From JAZKID01 sp963714065 (lineage in GTDB: Bacteria > Pseudomonadota > Alphaproteobacteria > Rhizobiales > UBA4765), in assembly GCA_963714065.1 (NCBI GenBank), contig OY970226.1:1488001-1552000 (forward strand): a stretch of 64,000 nt of DNA, written 5' to 3'. The translations under genes were made by a program, and so were the position numbers. Positions within the stretch are counted from its first letter, which is position 1, and every line of letters begins with the position of its first letter. This document shows positions 10,802 to 19,151 of the stretch, piece by piece. The notes under the pieces are model-generated. The model had not been told where the DNA came from. It ran no database searches and saw nothing but the letters and a program-made list of their open reading frames with translations.

Positions 10802-11574
10802 CTTTTCAGGTCTGCAGCAATAAGGCCCAGCGCTTCATAGACCATTTTAAGGGCGAATGCCGGCGACAGGGTGGCAAGGCCGATGATAATAAACTCCACG
10901 GCAGCGACCGTTGCGGGCGAAGACATCAGCGGGCGGAGAACATACCAGAGAGCCCGCAGAGCAGGCGCGATAATCGCCATACTCGGCGCTACGGCAAGAA
11001 GGGCGATCGCCACTGCCGTAAGCAAAGCGGTCAGAAGCACGCCGCCGCCGGCATATATGCCGATCGTTTCGATATTTTGATGGAGCAGCAGGCGGTCCTG
11101 CTCACGCAGGCGCTGTTCCTGTTCCTCAGCGCTGGGCGCCCATTGTTCCATATAAGCGGGTGAGGGAAGAGCCGGATCGACAGGATTGGTTCGAACTCGC
11201 TTTTTTTCTTCGTCGCCTACTTTTTTGGTTACTTCTTTGGGGTCTTCTACTTTTTTACAATTTTGATGTATAGTTAAATGCAATTTTTCAAGCCTCTTTT
11301 CGGTGTCACCGAGGTACTGCAAAAAATCTGCATTAGCTTTGCCGCCAGCTTCTTCGAAGAATCGGCGCAACCTTTCAAGAAATTCCAAATCATCTGCGGC
11401 GTCTAGTGCTTGATTGCTCCAGAATTTGCACCTTCTTGATCGGTCTGCTTCACCGATTTCTTTACTTTTGCCTTGCTCGTCTAAAAAGACTGTTTCAAAA
11501 GAAAAGCCGACTGGCGAAAATCGTCGCTGTTTTGCGTCATCTGAAATGACTTTACTGCTAACCGATACCGACAT
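10798..11574 (-). CDS. Unknown membrane protein (258 aa)
   Basis: I do not recognise this protein. The first 165 residues are charged and probably cytoplasmic, with a predicted helical Glu/Lys-rich stretch (FLERLRRFFEEAGGKANADFL, then EKRLEKLHLT, and PSAEEQEQRLREQDRLL). The C-terminal 90 residues contain hydrophobic segments at about 170-200 and 210-250, so two to four membrane helices are likely. It follows the similarly unplaced gene at 11602 by 27 bases on the same strand, and the two may form an operon. Its stop overlaps clpB's. The coding sequence is more AT-rich in the middle than its neighbours. No ribosome-binding site is obvious before the ATG at 11574. Confidence 0.6.
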   Translation of the reverse strand: MSVSVSSKVISDDAKQRRFSPVGFSFETVFLDEQGKSKEIGEADRSRRCKFWSNQALDAADDLEFLERLRRFFEEAGGKANADFLQYLGDTEKRLEKLHLTIHQNCKKVEDPKEVTKKVGDEEKKRVRTNPVDPALPSPAYMEQWAPSAEEQEQRLREQDRLLLHQNIETIGIYAGGGVLLTALLTAVAIALLAVAPSMAIIAPALRALWYVLRPLMSSPATVAAVEFIIIGLATLSPAFALKMVYEALGLIAADLKS

Positions 11575-11601
11575 CGCCGACGCCCGAACAAATATTAAAA
11601 C

Positions 11602-12582
11602 TCAATCCTTTTTGCCATTTTTACCGGGCTGCAGCAAGCGTATTGCGGGCTTTATTTTGCCCGTTTCGCCATTGAGGACCTGCTCCGTCCCCGTGCCCGT
11701 AAAGATGGTTTTGTTGAAATCCTCGTCGCTGACGACGATCATTTTACGATCCGTATCCTGTTGCCGGAAAACGGGATAGAGCGTTTCTTCTGTCTTGTTT
11801 TCATTATTTTGGTTTTTGTAATCCACATGCGCAGGAAGAATGGTGCCCGTATCTTCCAGCATTTTGCCATCCGGCAGCAGCAGGATCGGCACACCGTCGG
11901 ATCTCAGAAGCGGCAAGGGTCTGCCGTTGCCTTTTTCGCTGGCGGCAAGCGGCGTTGCCGCCTGAACGGAAGGCGATGAATTGCCGATGACGGTTGCGAT
12001 CAATGCGGTGGCGCCGGCATAAGCAAGCCAGGCCGGAATTGTCGGAAGAAGCAAATAGGTCACTCCGGCGATGACGATGACTTCCAGTGCAGCCGTGCCG
12101 AACTCAGACACGGCCATGCGGTGTACTTTTGACGACTCTTCAATGGTAGTGCGTTGAGAAACCGGAAGCCGTATTTTTCTTCGGTAGCATTCTGCTTGAA
12201 TTCTATGAAGCCGCCTGTTTTCGATAATCCAGTCGTAATATTTTTGAGCGATTTCTTCCAGCTCATTCATTGTATGAGATTTAGGCTTGAAAGGTGTGTC
12301 GAGTATTCTCTTATGCACCGCCAGCAAATATTTCTCTTTGCCAATATTACTGATAATGATTTCATTGGCCAGAACCCAGATAAAATATTCATCCAAAGCA
12401 AGAAGCTTCGGCTTGAGCTTCTCGAAAATTTTTCCGTAATCTTTTTTATGTTGCTCAATCTTGTCTTCGATGCCGAGACATTCGTCATCTTCCTCAGCAA
12501 GGACATTCAAATTCGCAGCGAACGCAGCCGCATGATGCGGGCGGCCTTCTTTGAGGATCGGAAAACGCAAAGGTGCAATCAT
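11602..12582 (-). CDS. Unknown protein with central membrane segment (about 326 aa)
   Basis: Not a family I recognise. From the ATG at 12582 the protein begins MIAPLRFPILKEGRPHH; an in-frame TTG at 12630 would add 16 residues. The N-terminal half is charged and helical, a hydrophobic block (ALEVIVIAGVTYLLLPTIPA and the next 20 residues) lies around residues 175-215, and the C-terminal 110 residues are polar and probably on the other side of the membrane. The middle of the gene is AT-rich relative to neighbours. It lies directly upstream of the other unknown membrane gene at 10798, and the two may act together. Neither candidate start has a strong ribosome-binding site. Confidence 0.55.
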   Translation of the reverse strand: MIAPLRFPILKEGRPHHAAAFAANLNVLAEEDDECLGIEDKIEQHKKDYGKIFEKLKPKLLALDEYFIWVLANEIIISNIGKEKYLLAVHKRILDTPFKPKSHTMNELEEIAQKYYDWIIENRRLHRIQAECYRRKIRLPVSQRTTIEESSKVHRMAVSEFGTAALEVIVIAGVTYLLLPTIPAWLAYAGATALIATVIGNSSPSVQAATPLAASEKGNGRPLPLLRSDGVPILLLPDGKMLEDTGTILPAHVDYKNQNNENKTEETLYPVFRQQDTDRKMIVVSDEDFNKTIFTGTGTEQVLNGETGKIKPAIRLLQPGKNGKKD

Positions 12583-12677
12583 TATCAAATGAACGGATTT
12601 AAAAACGAGATCAAGGTTGATGCTTATCAATTTAAATTTGGACGATCAACAGCACTAATACGGGACAGTAAGAAAAA

Positions 12678-14621
12678 TTATTGCGTTGCCACCTGCTGGC
12701 GGCTCTCCAGCGCCTTGCGCATCATGGTTTCGATACGTTCGCGCTCGCGTGCGAAATCGCCATAGGTGCGACCCTCCAGCACGCGCCCGCGCGGCACCTT
12801 GATGCGCATGGGGTCGACGAGCGAATTGTTGACCAGTACCTCATAGTGCAGGTGTGAGCCGGTGGAAAGGCCGGTGGTGCCGACATGGCCGATCACCTGG
12901 CCCTGATAGACGCGCGCGCCTTCCGTAATGCCGCGGCCGAAAGCGGACAGATGGTTGTAGGCCGTCTTGTAGCCGTTGGCGTGCTGAACCTCGATACGCT
13001 GGCCATAGCCCGACTGCCAGCCCGCCTTCACCACCGTGCCGACACCCGCCGCCATGACCGGCGTGCCGGTCGGCGCGGACCAGTCGACGCCCGTATGCAT
13101 GCGCGTGTAGCCCAAAATGGGATGATGGCGGAAGCCGAAGGGCGAGGTGAAGACGCCGCCGTTCATCGGCTTGCGCATCAGGAATTTCTTGGCGGAGTTT
13201 CCGTTCGCATCGTAGAAATCGATGATGCTGTCGTCCTCGGTCTTGAAACGGTAAAAGCGTTTCGTATTCCCGTCCACGGTGAGCGCGGCATACAGGATAT
13301 CGCCGCGGCTGAAAGCGCGATCCTGCTCTTCTTCGGCGTCGTAAAAGACCTCGAAACTGTCGCCCGGTCGTACGCGACGCTGAAAGTCGAAATCGTAGGA
13401 ATAGACCTTGATCAGTTCGTCGATCAGCTCGCGCGGAATATTGTAGCGCAGGGCCGTTTCGTAAAGAGAGACATAAAGGCTCGGCGCGGAGGATGGCGCC
13501 GTGCCAAGATCGGCCGCAGGCTCGACCTGCGCAAGCGGTGCGCTTTCCTCGAGATTTTGCGTGCCGCCGATCGCCATATAGTTTCCGTTCTCGTCGAGAG
13601 CGGTCGTGCCCAAAACGGAATGGCCGCTGATGATCGAGGCTTTCAAGATAATCTTGCGGCCCGGGTTCGCTTCCGTCGGCGCGGGGGAAAGCGCATAGCG
13701 CAGGCGCTGGCCTTCGTGCAGATCTTCGGGCTTGAAGTTTTTCGACAGCGCTTCGATGATCGCGCGCGCATCCTGCAAACTTGCGCCCGCATTCACCAGC
13801 AGGGTCGCAAGCGTGTCGTTGCGGTTGACCAGAATTTCTTTCTCGTCCTGGCCGAGCGGCGTGTCGCTTTCATCGGCGCTTTTGGATATGGCGGTGATGT
13901 TTTCCGCCGTGATGCCGATATCCTCGCCCGACATGGCGCGCTTCGGATCTGGCAGCGAAATCGTGCCCGACGTGTTCGGATCGGCCGTCATGAGTACGGT
14001 CTGGCGCACCAGCTTCATGATGCCCTCGTCGCTCAGGCTGTCATCATGCGAAACCGGTCTGTCCAGATCGGTGAATTTGCGCGTCAGCAGGCTCATGTCG
14101 CCGTCGTTTTCGTTGACGGCCTGCGGCGTCTCGTGCAGGGGCGCGCTGGCTTCCGCGAAAACGCGCATGGGGTTGAAGTCCGGCAGGTTCGCCGTGCGCG
14201 AGCTGCGGGCAAGCGCGAGCGGCGCGAACACGCGCGCGAAGGGAATACTGCGTACGATGTCTTTTTCGCCGACCCGCGTCGTCGTTGCGATCTGCACGAG
14301 ATAGCGCCGCACCGGCTCCGATTCTTCCGGTACGAAACGGTCGCCTTTTTCGGACGAGAGCGAGCCCGTATCGTCGCCATAGGAAAGGGCGGAACTTGGC
14401 GCAACCGCAAAACGGGTCTCACCGTCGACAGCCGCAAACAGCGCGCCGCCCATCAGGGTGATGCCGGCAATACCGGTGAGGAAAGTGCCGAACAGCCAGC
14501 GCCAGTTGAATTGATGCTTATCGGGGAGTGCGCGCCCGTTGGCATAGACGAGCGCAGGCTCTTTGCCTAAATCGATCGCCGCTCCATGCGGAGCGGCGCT
14601 ATGGCGATAATTGCGTGGCAA
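12678..14621 (-). CDS. M23 family metallopeptidase (LytM/murein endopeptidase-type)
   Basis: A 647-residue envelope protein likely to cut peptidoglycan cross-links or activate amidases. A single N-terminal membrane segment (FLTGIAGITLMGGALFAAV, about residues 50-68) anchors it. A LysM/OapA-like module lies around 265-310 (ILVNRNDTLATLLVNAGASL). The C-terminal peptidase domain has the zinc ligands HTGVDW and SHLHYEV (HxH) near 507 and 590, so it should be active rather than a degenerate amidase activator. The segment of about 200 residues between the anchor and the LysM-like module looks disordered. Start at the ATG giving the conserved basic N-terminus before the anchor. Confidence 0.9.
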   Translation of the reverse strand: MPRNYRHSAAPHGAAIDLGKEPALVYANGRALPDKHQFNWRWLFGTFLTGIAGITLMGGALFAAVDGETRFAVAPSSALSYGDDTGSLSSEKGDRFVPEESEPVRRYLVQIATTTRVGEKDIVRSIPFARVFAPLALARSSRTANLPDFNPMRVFAEASAPLHETPQAVNENDGDMSLLTRKFTDLDRPVSHDDSLSDEGIMKLVRQTVLMTADPNTSGTISLPDPKRAMSGEDIGITAENITAISKSADESDTPLGQDEKEILVNRNDTLATLLVNAGASLQDARAIIEALSKNFKPEDLHEGQRLRYALSPAPTEANPGRKIILKASIISGHSVLGTTALDENGNYMAIGGTQNLEESAPLAQVEPAADLGTAPSSAPSLYVSLYETALRYNIPRELIDELIKVYSYDFDFQRRVRPGDSFEVFYDAEEEQDRAFSRGDILYAALTVDGNTKRFYRFKTEDDSIIDFYDANGNSAKKFLMRKPMNGGVFTSPFGFRHHPILGYTRMHTGVDWSAPTGTPVMAAGVGTVVKAGWQSGYGQRIEVQHANGYKTAYNHLSAFGRGITEGARVYQGQVIGHVGTTGLSTGSHLHYEVLVNNSLVDPMRIKVPRGRVLEGRTYGDFARERERIETMMRKALESRQQVATQ

Positions 14622-14628
14622 AGAGACG

Positions 14629-14904
14629 TTAATCCCTCAGATTGGAGACGACCAGTTTGTAAACATCGCGTACAGTCATCTGCTCGGCGGATGCAAGAAA
14701 ATTCCGGCAGGATCTATAATCAACGGTCATGAATACGGTGAATGCCAGCGTGCAGAAGAAGAAAACGGAAATAAAATCCTTCTTGTTGCCAAGGCGTATC
14801 GTTCTCGCTTTGGCGCGCGGCTCGTACCCGTATTCGGCGCGGCATTCCTGTAAATAGATTTCGCGCTCTTCAAGAAATCGCTGCAGTTTTTGTTCCTGAC
14901 TCAT
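14629..14904 (-). CDS. Small single-pass membrane protein, unknown (91 aa)
   Basis: Starts at the ATG at 14904, which has an AGGA ribosome-binding site nine bases upstream; an ORF extension to 14937 lacks one. It begins MSQEQKLQRFLEEREIYLQ, a charged helical stretch, followed by one hydrophobic segment (FISVFFFCTLAFTVFMTV). Seven bases separate it from the M23 peptidase gene downstream, so the two are probably co-transcribed and it may belong to the same cell-wall function. Family not recognised. Confidence 0.55.
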   Translation of the reverse strand: MSQEQKLQRFLEEREIYLQECRAEYGYEPRAKARTIRLGNKKDFISVFFFCTLAFTVFMTVDYRSCRNFLASAEQMTVRDVYKLVVSNLRD

Positions 14905-15226
14905 TTTAATTTTTCCTACTTCGTTAAAGCACTTCATCTAAAAACAGGCGAATTAATGACGCATTCTTAACCTTACCTGTTAGGGTGCTGTTAATCCTTG
15001 CATAAGTCAATGCTATGGGCAGTCTATGGCGAGGCTTTTCTTTAACTCTGCTTAAGGAACAAAGTTAATTTTGGTTATACATTCGTGTGCCGTGCGGCGT
15101 ATTTTTAATTTTCCTTAAGTAGAAAATACATTTCCATACTGGACTGCGCCATCATTTAAAATTTTAGCTTTTCGCCCCATCCTTTTAAAGCTTCCTTCGC
15201 TCATAATTCGCGTCAAAGAGGTGTCA
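14905..15226. other. Divergent intergenic region before the prepilin/RTX genes
   Basis: 322 AT-rich bases between the minus-strand small membrane protein and the plus-strand prepilin/RTX operon. It must hold both promoters. Several TTAA-rich stretches are visible (for example 15106-15120), but I cannot assign convincing -35/-10 pairs. AAGAGG at 15216-15221 is the ribosome-binding site of the gene at 15227. Confidence 0.5.
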
Positions 15227-17257
15227 ATGACTTTGCCGCGCGCATTGTCTGTCATGGGCCTGTTACGCCGTTTTGCCAGATCGACTCGTGGTGTCACCGC
15301 GATCGAATATGGCCTGTATGCATGCGGCATCGGGCTTGCCGTTCTGCCGGCCGCGCATCTTGTGGGCGATAACGTAAAAAGCGGCTTCGAATCGATCAGC
15401 GCCTATTTTGATTCACATCATGGCAGCGGCGGCGATACCGACCCTCCTTCAGGCGACACGATCGACGGCACGGAGATCGACGATACGTTGACGGGTAATC
15501 AGACGGGGCATTCCTATACCATACGCGGATTTGGCGGCAACGACGTTCTCACCGGCAACGATCAAGACGACAATATCGACGGCGGGGCCGGTAACGATAT
15601 TCTCCACGGCGGTGCGGGCAACGATTTATTGCACGGCGGCACGGGCGACGATTCCCTGAATGGGGGTGCCGGTGCGGACACGCTGGATGGCGGCGACGGC
15701 ATCGATGCCGCCGATTATTCGGATTCCTCTGCCGCCGTCACGCTCGATCTTTCGAGCGGCACGTTCAGCGGCGGCGATGCGGCGGGCGATACGCTGATCA
15801 GCGTCGAAAATCTGGTCGGCTCTGCGCATGACGATACGCTGATCGGCGATGCCAACAACAATACGATCTGGGGCAGGGCCGGCGACGATTACATCGACGG
15901 CGTTGGCGGCAACGACACGCTTTACGGCGAAGAAGGTAATGATACGATCAAGGGCGGCGATGGTGCCGACGGACTTTATGGCGGCGACGGCAACGATCAG
16001 CTGACCGGCGGTGCGGGCGCGGATATTCTCGACGGCGGCAATGGAACGGACAGCGCATCCTATGCGACATCCATCGCAGGATTGACAGTCAATCTTTCCA
16101 ACCCTGCCGGCAATACGGGCGATGCGGCAGGTGATATTTACAGCTCCATAGAAAACCTGCAGGGTTCGAATTCCGACGATACGCTTATCGGCAATACTGC
16201 GGCCAATATTCTCACAGGCAATGACGGCAACGATGCCATGGACGGCGGCGGCGGCAATGACACATTGCTGGGAGGCGATGGCGACGATACGCTGACAGGC
16301 GGTGCCGGCGCGGACGTTCTTAATGGCGGCAATGCCATGGACACGGCAAGCTATGCCGGCAGCGCTGCCGCCGTAACGGTCAATCTGGCAACGAATACGG
16401 CATCGGGCGGCGATGCGGCAGGCGATACGTTTACAAGCATAGAAAACCTTGTCGGCTCGGCGCTTGGCGACACGCTGACGGGAGATGCAGGCGATAACAC
16501 CCTCTACGGCGGTTACGGCAACGACACGCTGAACGGCGGGCTTGGCAACGATACGCTGATGGGTGGCGAAGACAATGATACCCTGAACGGCGGCGCGGGC
16601 GCCGATATATTCGACGGCGGAAACGGCATAGATACGGTCTCTTACGCGGGCGCCACCGACTATGTTGCGGTAATTCTGTCCCATCCTCTTTCGAATCTCG
16701 GCGATGCCGCAGGCGATAGCTATACCTCGATTGAAAATATTACGGGCTCCTCGCTCAACGACACGCTGGTCGGCGATTTGAATGCCAATATCATTCAAGG
16801 CGGCGACGGCAATGATACGCTTGACGGGGTGATCGGTGCGGATGCGATCTATGGCGGCAATGGTAACGATACGATCTATGTGCGCGATGCAGCCGGCACG
16901 TTCAATGGCGGTAGCGGCATAGACACGGCCATTGTCACGATATGGGATTTGACAGCTCTTCCGACAGGCCTCACCGGTTTTGAAATCCTCGATTTCAGTC
17001 AGGAAACGACATCGAACCTCACCGTCAGTGCAGCTAATGTGGCAAGCGTGACGGGCCAGACCCAGGGAAATTTAAATAATCTGGTTATCAAGGTGGATAA
17101 CGACGGCTTCAACCCCGTAACCCCTGCTGGTGGAGTTGTGACCACGGTAAGTTCTACTTATGACATATATCCTTCCACGGTTTATACTTATCGGAATAGT
17201 TCAAATGCCATTGTAGCGGTTGTCGTGGTCGTCCAGGTGCTGTCTGGAGATCTTTGA
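15227..17257 (+). CDS. Flp-type prepilin / RTX repeat fusion protein 1
   Basis: A 676-residue protein with an unusual architecture. Residues 1-22 are a basic leader ending in glycine, followed by VTAIEYGLYACGIGLAVLPA. This is the class of Flp/Tad prepilins: cleavage after G22, glutamate at +5 (E27) and a hydrophobic helix. After a Gly/Ser/Asp spacer (about 60-80), hundreds of residues of RTX nonapeptide repeats (GGxGxDxUx, e.g. GGAGNDILHGGAGNDLL) form calcium-binding beta-rolls. They are broken by repeated spacers of the type ADYSDSSAAVTLDLSSG and SVENLVGSAHDDTL. The last 120 residues are non-repetitive and end in a hydrophobic strand (VYTYRNSSNAIVAVVVVV). AAGAGG before ATG 15227 supports this start over GTG 15221. 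First of three adjacent paralogues. Processing by a prepilin peptidase is inferred. Confidence 0.85.
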   Translation: MTLPRALSVMGLLRRFARSTRGVTAIEYGLYACGIGLAVLPAAHLVGDNVKSGFESISAYFDSHHGSGGDTDPPSGDTIDGTEIDDTLTGNQTGHSYTIRGFGGNDVLTGNDQDDNIDGGAGNDILHGGAGNDLLHGGTGDDSLNGGAGADTLDGGDGIDAADYSDSSAAVTLDLSSGTFSGGDAAGDTLISVENLVGSAHDDTLIGDANNNTIWGRAGDDYIDGVGGNDTLYGEEGNDTIKGGDGADGLYGGDGNDQLTGGAGADILDGGNGTDSASYATSIAGLTVNLSNPAGNTGDAAGDIYSSIENLQGSNSDDTLIGNTAANILTGNDGNDAMDGGGGNDTLLGGDGDDTLTGGAGADVLNGGNAMDTASYAGSAAAVTVNLATNTASGGDAAGDTFTSIENLVGSALGDTLTGDAGDNTLYGGYGNDTLNGGLGNDTLMGGEDNDTLNGGAGADIFDGGNGIDTVSYAGATDYVAVILSHPLSNLGDAAGDSYTSIENITGSSLNDTLVGDLNANIIQGGDGNDTLDGVIGADAIYGGNGNDTIYVRDAAGTFNGGSGIDTAIVTIWDLTALPTGLTGFEILDFSQETTSNLTVSAANVASVTGQTQGNLNNLVIKVDNDGFNPVTPAGGVVTTVSSTYDIYPSTVYTYRNSSNAIVAVVVVVQVLSGDL

Positions 17258-19150
17258 GTGATCGGTCGACTGCTACCCTTTATCTTGGAGCGTTTCGTCA
17301 GGGCGACAGGCGGTACGACCGCGATCGAATACGGCTTGTATACGATGGGCATTGCGCTTGCCATTTTTCCTGCCGTGCAGATGGCGGGGAAATCGGTAAG
17401 ACACGATTTTCACGTGGTGGATTCCGCCTTCTCCGACAACGTAAGAGAGTTCGACAATGGCGACGAGGTCGAGTTTCTCGGAACCGAGCATGCCGACATT
17501 ATTACCGGCAGGGCCGCACGCCGTAATCTTATAAGCGGCATGGGCGGTAATGACATCCTGACGGGGCAGGAAAAGAATGATCGGCTCAATGGCGGCGCCG
17601 GTGACGACCTGATGCATGGCGGTGAAGGAGATGACAATTTAAGCGGCGGTATAGGAGGGGACGTATTGAAAGGCGGTGCCGGTGCGGACGTTCTTGATGG
17701 CGGAGAAGACAACGACACGGCGGATTATTCTGACTCGGCCCTGGGCGTCGTGCTGGACTTGATGACAGGCCAATTCAGTGGAGGTGACGCAACCGGCGAC
17801 ACGCTGGAAAATATTGAAAACCTCACCGGCTCTTCCAGCAATGATATTCTGACCGGCGATAACGGCAGCAATGCTCTCAATGGAGGCGCGGGCGATGACG
17901 TGCTGACCGGCGGCGGCGGCGGCGATGCTTTCGACGGCGGCAGCGGCACGGATATTGTATCCTATTCTTCGGCAACCTCCCCCATTATTGCTTTCATGAC
18001 ATGCCCTGCCTGCGGAGGTGGCGATGGTTTGAACGACAGCTTCGTCTCCGTCGAGAATATACTCGGTTCTGCTTTTAATGATGTTATCGGAGGAAATAGC
18101 GGTGCCAATATCCTCGATGGCGGCGACGGGAATGACGTTCTTTATCCCGGCGGAGGCGCCGATACGATCATTGGCGGCAACGGGAGCGATACCGTTGCTT
18201 TCGCCAATGCCGGCGATGTCACGGTCAATCTCGCCAACAATGCATTGAATGGCGGCGGCGCAATAGGCCTGATCCTGAGCAGCATCGAAAACGTTTGGGG
18301 GGGTGAATATAATGATACCATCACAGGCGACGGCGGCGCCAATCTTCTGACAGGAAGTTATGGCAACGATACCTTAAGCGGGGGCGCCGGAAACGATGCG
18401 CTTTACGGCAGTTTCGACAACGACTCTCTGAGCGGCGGCCTGGGCGCGGATATTCTTGACGGCGGCGACGGTGTCGACACGCTCAGCTATGCCAGCAGTT
18501 CTTCCGGTGTGACCGTCAATCTCGCGGCCAATACGGCCCTGGGCGGCGATGCCACAGGCGATGTTATTTCCGGCTTTGAAAACCTTGCCGGCCCTTCTTC
18601 CGCCGGCAGCACGCTGACAGGTTTGCTCAATGCGCCAAGCACCATCACGGGCGGCAGCGGCGTGGATACGATTACCGGAGGTAACGCCAACGACATCATC
18701 AACCCCGGCTCCGGTCCCGACACCGTCAATGCCGGTGGCGGCAACGATATCATCAATGTGCCGCGAACGACGCCGATCGCCGGTTCCGGCGGCCATATCA
18801 ACGGTGGTGCCGGCAACGATATAGTCAATCTGACGTCGGGGGGCTCGATCAATATCGCCGGGCTGACCTTCTCTCTTTCAGGGATTGAAACGATCAATTT
18901 CCTGGCCGGCAATACGGGCACCTTAAGCATTGCCTACGGCGACATTCACACCATAACCGCAGACAATAGCAGCGCGTCCAAGTTGACGATCTATAAGGGC
19001 GGACTGACGATAGCGCCCGTCGCACCTTCCGGCGGTTCGGTGACAAGCAGCATCAACGGTAGCGGCAATACGGTTTACACCTATCGCAACGGCGCCAATG
19101 CCGTGCTTGCCATCGTGGAAGTTACTCTTGTTCCCACAAGCGGTGTCTAG
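17258..19150 (+). CDS. Flp-type prepilin / RTX repeat fusion protein 2
   Basis: A 630-residue paralogue starting with GTG directly after the stop of the previous gene (TGAGTG), with GGAG upstream; translational coupling is likely. Prepilin-like segment: G19 then TTAIEYGLYTMGIALAIFPA, with E24 at +5. The next 50 residues (HVVDSAFSDNVREFDNGDEV, then EFLGTEHADIITGRAARRNL) are nearly shared with protein 3 and lead into RTX repeats such as GGAGDDLMHGGEGDDNLSGG. Spacer motifs of the ADYSDSALGVVLDL type recur. The C-terminus (GNTVYTYRNGANAVLAIVEV) resembles that of protein 1. A CPAC cysteine pair occurs inside one spacer (MTCPACGGGDGL), which is odd for an RTX region. No classical Sec signal is seen. 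Confidence 0.85.
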   Translation: MIGRLLPFILERFVRATGGTTAIEYGLYTMGIALAIFPAVQMAGKSVRHDFHVVDSAFSDNVREFDNGDEVEFLGTEHADIITGRAARRNLISGMGGNDILTGQEKNDRLNGGAGDDLMHGGEGDDNLSGGIGGDVLKGGAGADVLDGGEDNDTADYSDSALGVVLDLMTGQFSGGDATGDTLENIENLTGSSSNDILTGDNGSNALNGGAGDDVLTGGGGGDAFDGGSGTDIVSYSSATSPIIAFMTCPACGGGDGLNDSFVSVENILGSAFNDVIGGNSGANILDGGDGNDVLYPGGGADTIIGGNGSDTVAFANAGDVTVNLANNALNGGGAIGLILSSIENVWGGEYNDTITGDGGANLLTGSYGNDTLSGGAGNDALYGSFDNDSLSGGLGADILDGGDGVDTLSYASSSSGVTVNLAANTALGGDATGDVISGFENLAGPSSAGSTLTGLLNAPSTITGGSGVDTITGGNANDIINPGSGPDTVNAGGGNDIINVPRTTPIAGSGGHINGGAGNDIVNLTSGGSINIAGLTFSLSGIETINFLAGNTGTLSIAYGDIHTITADNSSASKLTIYKGGLTIAPVAPSGGSVTSSINGSGNTVYTYRNGANAVLAIVEVTLVPTSGV

Positions 19151-19151
19151 A

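Noticed and set aside
12885..14570. 561-codon plus-strand ORF opposite the M23 peptidase gene
   Set aside because: The minus-strand product has clear peptidase motifs; this frame has no recognisable domain and an Arg/Ala-rich shadow composition.
15626..16798. 390-codon minus-strand ORF opposite the first RTX gene
   Set aside because: It is periodic only because the RTX-coding DNA is repetitive.
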